This document shows positions 6,571-11,724 of a stretch of 11,724 nt of DNA, in pieces (position 1 is the first letter of the stretch; each line of letters opens with the position of its first letter). Under the pieces are notes generated by a model. That model made no database searches. It worked only from the letters and a program-made list of their open reading frames with translations, and had not been told where the DNA came from. Source of the DNA: CBDUUP01 sp965370435 (GTDB lineage: Bacteria; Chloroflexota; Anaerolineae; Anaerolineales; UBA11579); contig CBDUUP010000109.1 of NCBI GenBank assembly GCA_965370435.1, positions 1 to 11,724 of the forward strand, in the 5' to 3' direction. Both the position numbers and the translations under genes were made by a program.

Positions 6571-6612
6571 AATGAAGACAATACACAAACTGCATAGTAT
6601 GAGATTAGGAAT

Positions 6613-7602
6613 ATGAGTGAGCAATCCCGATTAAAAATAGAAACCGCTTACAACTCCGAAGCCAAGATAGTGCTCTATCCAGGTTACGTCGAGAAATTCT
6701 TGCAGACCATCCCGGATGGTTCGATTGATTTGATCGTTACCTCTCCCCCTTACAACATGGGCAAAGAATACGAAGATCGCACTAACATTAATGGATATTT
6801 GGACATAGATAAATTCTTGAGAACACAAAAAGAAACCTTAAGTGAGCTTTGTAGAGTTTTGAGTGAGAGTGGAAGCATCTGTTGGCAAGTAGGCAACTAC
6901 GTCAAAGACGGTGAAGTTTACCCACTTGATCTCTTCTATTACCGGATATTCAAGGAGATGGGGTTATTCCTGAGAAATAGAATTATTTGGCACTTCGGAC
7001 ATGGTCTACACGCTTCAACTCGCTTTACTGGACGATATGAGACAATATTATGGTTTACAAAAAGTCACCACTATGAATTCAACCTCGATTCAGTCCGAGT
7101 TCCAGCGAAGTATCCTGGCAAACGGTACAGCAAAGGACCCAAAAAAGGACAACTATCAGGGAATCCAAAAGGCAAGAATCCCTCAGATGTTTGGGAAATT
7201 GTGATCCAGGATTGGGAAGGTGGGTTCTGGGATATCCCCAATGTGAAGGCGAATCATGCTGAAAAAACGGCACATCCATGCCAATTCCCAGTAGAGCTTG
7301 TTGAGAGATGCGTACTTGCACTAACAGATGAGGGAGACGCTGTCCTCGACCCCTATGCGGGAGTTGGGTCTTCGCTTATCGCGGCTATAAAACATGGACG
7401 ACGGGCGATTGGGTGTGAGAAAGAGATCAGCTATGTGGACATAGCTCGGGAGCGTATCAACAGTCTCCTCGACGGCACTTTACGCTTGAGACCTTTAGGT
7501 AAACCTGTCTACGAACCAAAGAAAACAACTGGGGTAGCGCAGGTTCCTGAGGTTTGGATAAAAGACCAGAAATCGATCTACTTTGAACCAAATGATGAAT
7601 GA
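6613..7602 (+). CDS. Site-specific DNA methyltransferase (N4-cytosine or N6-adenine), beta class
   Basis: A 329-residue S-adenosylmethionine-dependent amino-methyltransferase. The motif order is catalytic motif IV TSPPYNMG at 43-50, a variable target-recognition region at about 95-215 (containing GRYETILWFTK and GNPKGKNPSDVW), motif X HPCQFPVELVERC at 221-233, then the SAM-binding motif I DPYAGVGSS at 246-254. The IV-before-I order with the recognition region between them defines the beta class. SPPY is commonest in N4-cytosine enzymes, but N6-adenine members also carry it, so the base is undecided. Start ATG follows AGGA by about 3 nt, a close but usable site. It is the last gene of the AT-rich cassette. 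No recognisable restriction endonuclease lies next to it, so it is either an orphan methylase or the self-marking part of an unusual system with the two upstream genes. Confidence 0.93.
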   Translation: MSEQSRLKIETAYNSEAKIVLYPGYVEKFLQTIPDGSIDLIVTSPPYNMGKEYEDRTNINGYLDIDKFLRTQKETLSELCRVLSESGSICWQVGNYVKDGEVYPLDLFYYRIFKEMGLFLRNRIIWHFGHGLHASTRFTGRYETILWFTKSHHYEFNLDSVRVPAKYPGKRYSKGPKKGQLSGNPKGKNPSDVWEIVIQDWEGGFWDIPNVKANHAEKTAHPCQFPVELVERCVLALTDEGDAVLDPYAGVGSSLIAAIKHGRRAIGCEKEISYVDIARERINSLLDGTLRLRPLGKPVYEPKKTTGVAQVPEVWIKDQKSIYFEPNDE

Positions 7603-7728
7603 TTTGTAACCATTCTCAACTTGAGACTTGGTGCCTACTTGGGTAAGTTGTGATTGTTCACTAGTCGCGAGTTCTGATAAAGCACCAACTTGTTTTTGGA
7701 CGAATATTAGCAATTATTTTCTCCCCGA
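7603..7728. other. Spacer between convergent methyltransferase and glycerate kinase genes
   Basis: About 125 bases between two converging genes. It contains a short inverted repeat CAACTT/AAGTTG (about 7618-7650) and repeat-like ACTTGGTG sequence, but no clean intrinsic terminator with a T-run. It marks the right edge of the AT-rich cassette. Confidence 0.35.
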
Positions 7729-9093
7729 TCATTTGAATTCAATAGAGAGTACGACCACCAAATCCCCAACGTTCGTCATCGTAGGGCCGGGTATCAGCAA
7801 ATCCCCCAGAGCCTCAAAGAAATGATAGGAGTCATTGCGGGCCAGGTAATCGTCTGGGTCTAGGCCCATGCCTTCGGCGCGGGATAAGGTTTCCCCGGTG
7901 ACGACGGCCCCTGCGGCGTTGGTGGGGCCGTCGCCGCCGTCGGTGGCCAGGGTGAGGAGGGCTAGATTCTTCTGTCCGGACAGGGGGCGGACCGCGGCGA
8001 GGGCCAGTTCCTGGTTGCGCCCGCCCAGGCCGTCGCCGTGGAGGGTGACAGTGGTCTCGCCGCCCGCCACGGCGCAGAAGGGGCGTGGGCCTCGGGCCGC
8101 GAGTTGGCGGGACAGGGCGGCCAGATTTCGCCCGGCGAGACGGGCTTCGCCCTGGAGGGTGGTGGTCAAGAGGAGTGGATGGTAGCCCTCCCGCTCGGCT
8201 TGGAATAAGGCGGCCTTGGCGGATTGGGCGTTGTTGCCCACCAGGACGTTCTGGACGTGGTCGAAGGGGGGCGGGGGAGCGAGGGGTTCGGTTTGTTCGC
8301 GGGTGACTTGGGTCTGCCAGATCTGGTATAGGGAGGGTGGGATGTGGTCGGTCAGGTTGTATTTTTGGACCAGGGTCAGGGCGTCGGAGAAGGTGTCCGG
8401 GTTGGGAACCGTGGGGCCGGAGGCGATCATATCCAGGGGGTCGCCGACCACGTCGGAGAGGATGAGGGTGACCATCTGGGCCGGAGCTGCGAGCCTGGCC
8501 AGACCCCCGCCCTTGACCTGGCTGAGACGTTTGCGCAGGGTGTTGATCTCCTCAATGGTTGCGCCGCTGGCGAGCAGGGCGACGGTCAGGGCGCGGAGGC
8601 CGTCCAGCGACACACCGGGGACCGGCAAGGTCAGCAGGGCCGAACCGCCCCCGGAGATCAGGCCGATGACCAGGTCGTCGGGCTGGGTTTCGGTGAGCAG
8701 ATCTGCGATGCTTTGGGCGGCGTGAAGGCCGCGGGCGTCGGGGAGGGGATGTCCGGCCTCCAGGATGGCGACAGGCCCGGCGGCGGGCGTTTGCTCCCCG
8801 TAGCCTTCCTTGACGACGACGCTTCCGGCGGTCAGGCGGTCGCCCAATATCTCCACTGCGGCCTGGGCCATGGGCAGCCCGGCCTTGCCCGCCCCGACCA
8901 CGTAGACCCGCCGGAATTGGTCGAGGGGGTAGGCGCGGCCTTCCACGGTCAGGGTGTTGGCCTGGCGATGCAGGAAACGGGCGACGGCCTGATGTGGGTC
9001 GGCGGCGTCCAGGGCGGCGGACAGGATGCGGGCGGCGGACTCCCCCCAGGGAGCCGCGCGCAGGGTGGCGGTCATCAGGCGGGAGGGGTGCAT
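7729..9093 (-). CDS. Glycerate 2-kinase, class II (DUF4147/MOFRL family)
   Basis: A 454-residue cytoplasmic enzyme that phosphorylates D-glycerate with ATP, by family precedent at the 2-position, feeding 2-phosphoglycerate into central metabolism. The N-terminal domain carries VVGAGKAG at 65-72, GHPLPDARG at 114-122, SGGGSALL at 147-154, INTLRKRLSQVKGGGLA at 183-199 and SDVVGDPLDMIASGPT at 213-228. The C-terminal MOFRL domain (about 339-447) has GGETTVTL at 344-351, GLGGRNQE at 355-362, ATDGGDGPT at 383-391 and PGPTMTNVGD at 435-444. Relatives are named GckA, TtuD (often mis-annotated as hydroxypyruvate reductase) and human GLYCTK. The ATG at 9093 is favoured because a TATAAT lies exactly where transcription would begin on its first base. 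A second ATG at codon 7 is possible. All conserved motifs are intact and the GC-rich codon use matches the host flanks. Confidence 0.93.
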   Translation of the reverse strand: MHPSRLMTATLRAAPWGESAARILSAALDAADPHQAVARFLHRQANTLTVEGRAYPLDQFRRVYVVGAGKAGLPMAQAAVEILGDRLTAGSVVVKEGYGEQTPAAGPVAILEAGHPLPDARGLHAAQSIADLLTETQPDDLVIGLISGGGSALLTLPVPGVSLDGLRALTVALLASGATIEEINTLRKRLSQVKGGGLARLAAPAQMVTLILSDVVGDPLDMIASGPTVPNPDTFSDALTLVQKYNLTDHIPPSLYQIWQTQVTREQTEPLAPPPPFDHVQNVLVGNNAQSAKAALFQAEREGYHPLLLTTTLQGEARLAGRNLAALSRQLAARGPRPFCAVAGGETTVTLHGDGLGGRNQELALAAVRPLSGQKNLALLTLATDGGDGPTNAAGAVVTGETLSRAEGMGLDPDDYLARNDSYHFFEALGDLLIPGPTMTNVGDLVVVLSIEFK

Positions 9094-9105
9094 GGGTTGA
9101 TTATA
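9094..9105 (-). promoter_or_regulatory. -10 element for a leaderless glycerate kinase transcript
   Basis: On the minus strand TATAAT (9105-9100) is followed by exactly six bases, CAACCC, and then the ATG. The predicted +1 is therefore the A of the start codon, giving a leaderless mRNA. The same 12 bases lie upstream of the selA operon. The -35 region is occupied by a dispersed repeat and has no consensus match. Confidence 0.5.
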
Positions 9106-9120
9106 CGCCAGGATTGGATG

Positions 9121-9152
9121 GGACGCGGATGAACGCGGATGGACGCTGATTT
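9121..9152. repeat. Dispersed 32-bp repeat, second copy
   Basis: GACGCGGATGAACGCGGAT-type sequence, 26 of 32 positions identical to the copy at 2448-2479 and in the same orientation. It lies immediately upstream of the glycerate kinase promoter and ends in a T-run. Confidence 0.65.
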
Positions 9153-9194
9153 TTTCTCTGGGCGCTAAGCGATAAATTTAATTTACACCCTTTC

Positions 9195-9223
9195 TTGACT
9201 TCTCCCGCCAGGTGTGATAGACT
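9195..9223 (+). promoter_or_regulatory. Sigma70-type promoter driving rightward transcription
   Basis: TTGACT (9195-9200), a 17-bp spacer, and TAGACT (9218-9223) with an extended -10 TG at 9215-9216 give a strong match to the housekeeping consensus. The predicted start is near 9230. The first large gene downstream is the serine hydrolase at 9724, so the transcript would have a leader of roughly 495 nt. Confidence 0.5.
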
Positions 9224-9320
9224 CTTTCTCCGTTGTGGAACGTTAGCATGAAAGAAAGGTTGCATGAGGTTTAGAAGACCACCCATACCCAATAGATCAC
9301 CCTCAACCTTGACACTTCAA

Positions 9321-9360
9321 GGCCACGAGAGCAAAATGAAAACTAAAATGCTCCGTGGCC
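9321..9360 (+). terminator. Strong hairpin in the leader; candidate terminator/attenuator
   Basis: GGCCACGAGAGCA pairs with TGCTCCGTGGCC (one bulge) to form a stem of about 12 bp, followed on the plus strand by TAACTCTTTTAAAT, a modest T-run. No plus-strand gene ends just before it, so it sits about 90 nt into the predicted leader of the downstream gene. It would then either attenuate that gene or end a short RNA. The minus-strand side has no T-run. Confidence 0.5.
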
Positions 9361-9405
9361 TAACTCTTTTAAATCAACAAACACGCGTTCTACAACCCCG
9401 GCGGA

Positions 9406-9723
9406 TGCTTAAAGTGAGGCCGGGCATCATATGGAAGGGAGGTGATAGATGAACAGATAGCCATCTGAGTTTCCCCGGTTGAGAAGGAATATGTTATAGC
9501 TTGCCGAAGAGAGTTCGACCAGTAAGGAGGAAGATTTGTGATTGAGCAAGATGTGATTGTGGACGTGGATGAAGAAGTTTGGTTTGAGTATGACCAGACC
9601 ATGAAGAAGAGGGTTCCCGCAGCCTGGTGTTTTCGGTAGGGATCATCCGCACCTACGTGATCACCTATTCCCATGAAACTGCATCCAAGAAGAAGACCCT
9701 TAGACATAGGAGTTTTGAGATTA
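9406..9723 (+). other. Leader region with broken short reading frames
   Basis: Several short frames with protein-like composition follow each other, interrupted by stops and shifts: MLKVRPGIIWKGGDR ending at 9452; VSPVEKEYVIACRREFDQ (9469-9525); the small frame starting at 9538; and SLVFSVGIIRTYVITYSHE in another frame from 9621. A frame shift between the last two near 9620 would join them. This looks more like the remains of one or two small genes than random sequence, but no family is recognised. Confidence 0.3.
9538..9639 (+). CDS. Possible 33-residue acidic small protein or leader peptide
   Basis: A GTG start is preceded by a near-perfect ribosome binding site, AAGGAGG (9524-9530), at 7-nt spacing, the best such site in this region. 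The product has the acidic stretch VIVDVDEEVWFEYD followed by TMKKRVPAAWCFR and a TAG. The preceding frame ends in TGA overlapping the GTG by four bases, which would allow coupled translation. It could be a real small protein, a leader peptide for the downstream hydrolase, or the 5' part of a frameshifted gene. No homologue is recognised. Confidence 0.3.
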   Translation: MIEQDVIVDVDEEVWFEYDQTMKKRVPAAWCFR

Positions 9724-11664
9724 ATGTTAACTGAAAATGAACTCGCCAAGATAAAGGAAGAACTCGGCCAGGAGATCGCCGAGACGTTAGAGAAGAATGA
9801 CATCCCCGGCTTGGCTCTCTCGCTGGTGGGAAGAGAGGGCATCCTCTGGACGGAGGGCTTTGGGCACACCGACAAGTCCCATCGCCAGAAGGCCACGCCG
9901 GACAGCCTCTTCAACCTCCAATCATCTGGGAAGGCGATCAACGCGGTCGCCTTCCTTAGGGGGGTGCAGAGGGGGGTGTTGAAGCTGGATGATAAGCTCA
10001 AGAAGTATTACCCGGAACTGCGCCTGAACGACCGGTGGGATGGGAAGGAAGCTGACAAGATCACCTTCCGGCACCTGCTCTCCCATCACGCCGGGCTGAC
10101 CCACGAGCCGCGGGTGGGCGGCAACTGGGATAACCGTGACCTCCCCTTTGAGGAACTGGTGGAGAGCATCAACGACACCTGGATGGTGGCGCGGGTAGGG
10201 GAGCAGTGCCGCTACGCTAACACGGGGATGTCCCTGGCGATGTATGGCCTGCAGCGGGCCAGCGGGGTGGCGGTCAAGGACTTTGTGCGGCAGGAGGTGA
10301 TCGAACCGCTGGGGATGGACTCGATGGTCTACGGGAAACCGGAAGCCCAGAAACACCCGGAGTACGTCACCGGCTACTCGGGCGGCCCCGAAGCTCTGTT
10401 CGAGAGCTTGAGCGACCTGGGCGCGGGCTGCCAGTACGTGTCGCTGAGAGACATCTCCAGGTTCGTGCAGATGCAGTTGAACGACGGGGTGGTGAATGGG
10501 GAGCCTTACCTGGACCCCGATCTGCTGGAAGAGATGCGTACCGTGCAGTTCACCGGAGACTACCAGAGCAACTATTACGGCCTGGGGCTGTTCATCAGCC
10601 CCTATATCCTGCCGGGAAGCTTGGTCTACGGTCACGCCGGAGGAGGGGTCGGGTACGCCGGGCAGATGATGTGGTCGTTGGAACATGGGGTGGGCGTCAT
10701 CGTGGAACTCAATGATGAGGACTTCGGGTTCGCTTTCTCCGGGGTGCTGGCTCGAAAGGCGCTCAGGCTGATGGTGGAGGCCCAGGGCGTCAAACTCCCC
10801 GAGGAAGGCCCGCCGACCTTCACCGATCAGCCTCCGGTGGCGACAGACCCGGCCGCGCTGGAACGCCTGGAGGGGACTTACGTCTACTACGCCACCCGGA
10901 TCCCGGTCAAGATGAAGGAAGGGGACTTGACAGCCGAAGTGAACGGAAAGGAGACCAAACTCACCCATCACGGCGACCTGGCCTTCACCGCCGAGTACCC
11001 GCCGGGGATGAAGTTCTTCCTGGACGAAGCGGGGAAGCCCTCTCACCTGATGTGGATGAACGGCCAGGGCGAGTTCCACCGCTTCCACTATGATGACATC
11101 GGCGAGGACGAACCCGGCAGTGCCCCGGAGGAGCTTGACCGGCACGTGGGACTCTACCAGGCGTTAGTCTATGGCTTCACCAGCTATATGGCTGTGGCGC
11201 GGGAGGGGAGCTTCCTGGACATCCGCTGCTTCCTGCATGCGGGGAAGGTGCGGCGGCACGCGCCGGGGGTCTTCTTTGGCGCGGATGGGGAGCCGTTCGT
11301 GTTCGAGGGGGAGAAATTCTGGTTCGGTAACCGCCCGGCGGTGCGGATCGAGTCGCCTCTCCCGGAACTACGAGCGCTGTCCGAGAGCGACCCCCAAGAC
11401 AGGCGGCTGTTCCAGTATTCGCTGCTCCATTCGCTGACGCCCATGCTGAAGTGCCTGGGGCGGGAAGACGAAGCCGCGGAAGCCCTGGAACTCTGCTGCC
11501 ATCTATATCCCGATGACCTGGAGACGCTGTCAGCTCTGGCGGAGGCCAGGTTGGAGCGAGGCAGCCCGGAGGAGGCCCGGAAGCTGTGTGAACGGATGCT
11601 GGAGATTGAGGAGGGGAATCCCGAGGCGGCGGCGTTGATGAAGAGGATGGAGAGGGCAGACTGA
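9724..11664 (+). CDS. Serine beta-lactamase-family hydrolase with C-terminal TPR-like tail
   Basis: A 646-residue protein of the class C beta-lactamase/penicillin-binding protein fold (PF00144 type). Numbered from this start, it has the nucleophile motif S67-S-G-K70, the LLSHHAGL signature at 118-125, the catalytic Y164-A-N166 triad, and H304-A-G306 in place of the usual KTG, followed by a glycine-rich stretch. These mark a serine esterase/amidase of unknown substrate rather than a proven beta-lactamase. Residues about 375-545 form a beta-rich region of the kind that often follows this domain, and about 563-640 is helical with TPR-like repeats (LGREDEAAEALELCCHLYPDD). There is no signal peptide or membrane helix, so it is predicted cytoplasmic, unusual for this fold. 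An earlier in-frame ATG at 9673 lacks a ribosome binding site; ATG 9724 has AGGAG at 9708-9712, 11 nt upstream. Confidence 0.88.
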   Translation: MLTENELAKIKEELGQEIAETLEKNDIPGLALSLVGREGILWTEGFGHTDKSHRQKATPDSLFNLQSSGKAINAVAFLRGVQRGVLKLDDKLKKYYPELRLNDRWDGKEADKITFRHLLSHHAGLTHEPRVGGNWDNRDLPFEELVESINDTWMVARVGEQCRYANTGMSLAMYGLQRASGVAVKDFVRQEVIEPLGMDSMVYGKPEAQKHPEYVTGYSGGPEALFESLSDLGAGCQYVSLRDISRFVQMQLNDGVVNGEPYLDPDLLEEMRTVQFTGDYQSNYYGLGLFISPYILPGSLVYGHAGGGVGYAGQMMWSLEHGVGVIVELNDEDFGFAFSGVLARKALRLMVEAQGVKLPEEGPPTFTDQPPVATDPAALERLEGTYVYYATRIPVKMKEGDLTAEVNGKETKLTHHGDLAFTAEYPPGMKFFLDEAGKPSHLMWMNGQGEFHRFHYDDIGEDEPGSAPEELDRHVGLYQALVYGFTSYMAVAREGSFLDIRCFLHAGKVRRHAPGVFFGADGEPFVFEGEKFWFGNRPAVRIESPLPELRALSESDPQDRRLFQYSLLHSLTPMLKCLGREDEAAEALELCCHLYPDDLETLSALAEARLERGSPEEARKLCERMLEIEEGNPEAAALMKRMERAD

Positions 11665-11724
11665 GGGGAGGGGATTCTCACGCCGGGTAAAGATGAGCCT
11701 ATCCCGGTTGATACACTAAAGTAG
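11665..11724. other. Right window edge, non-coding
   Basis: Sixty bases after the hydrolase stop. A weak CCGGG/CCCGG inverted pair at about 11683-11707 is the only structure, with no T-run. The next gene begins outside the window. Confidence 0.3.

Noticed and set aside
8344..9132. 262-codon plus-strand frame opposite glycerate kinase
   Set aside because: Gly-rich antisense shadow; the minus-strand product has every family motif.
9264..9452. 62-codon plus-strand frame in the leader
   Set aside because: It runs through the 9321-9360 hairpin, has a basic low-information N-terminal part and no recognised family. The end (VRPGIIWKGGDR) faintly recalls PqqD-type proteins, but 12 residues are too few.
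9922..11145. 407-codon minus-strand frame opposite the serine hydrolase
   Set aside because: His/Pro/Val-rich antisense shadow of a well-supported gene.

Overview
The window looks like chromosomal DNA of a GC-rich environmental bacterium, most plausibly Chloroflexota (Anaerolineae-like). This is an inference from three things: the GC-rich housekeeping genes, the dispersed intergenic repeats of the 'ACCACAGAGACACAGAG' and 'GACGCGGATGAACGCGGAT' types, and a relic at the left edge that resembles a secreted-protein module I associate with that phylum. No rRNA, tRNA or CRISPR array was found.

Left part (1-1477): a decayed protein fragment on the plus strand, a minus-strand lipoprotein gene with a TTG start, then about 680 bases without a gene. 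That gap holds a small non-coding mobile element (12-bp perfect terminal inverted repeats, 9-bp target duplication) and two hairpins positioned as a terminator for the next gene. Middle-left (1478-4249, all minus): a squalene/phytoene-synthase family enzyme with an Asp-to-Asn change in its second metal-binding motif, and selA (selenocysteine synthase) preceded by a small four-helix membrane protein gene in an apparent two-gene operon.

Middle (about 4320-7602, all plus): a more AT-rich cassette of three genes separated by 41 and 42 nt. It encodes a DGQHR-domain (DndB-like) protein, a helical protein with HEPN-like features, and a beta-class amino-DNA methyltransferase. It sits between minus-strand host genes, begins next to a dispersed repeat, and has no recognisable restriction endonuclease. 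This is the best candidate for an undescribed defence or DNA-modification system: methylation could mark self, DGQHR could sense or control, and the HEPN-like protein could be the effector. That division of labour is inference.

Right part (7729-11724): a class II glycerate 2-kinase on minus with an apparently leaderless promoter. Divergently transcribed is a cytoplasmic-looking serine beta-lactamase-family hydrolase with a C-terminal TPR-like tail. It may be expressed from a promoter about 500 nt upstream, through a leader carrying a strong hairpin and several short or broken reading frames. The 12-base sequence TATAATCAACCC occurs just upstream of both the glycerate kinase start and the selA operon start.
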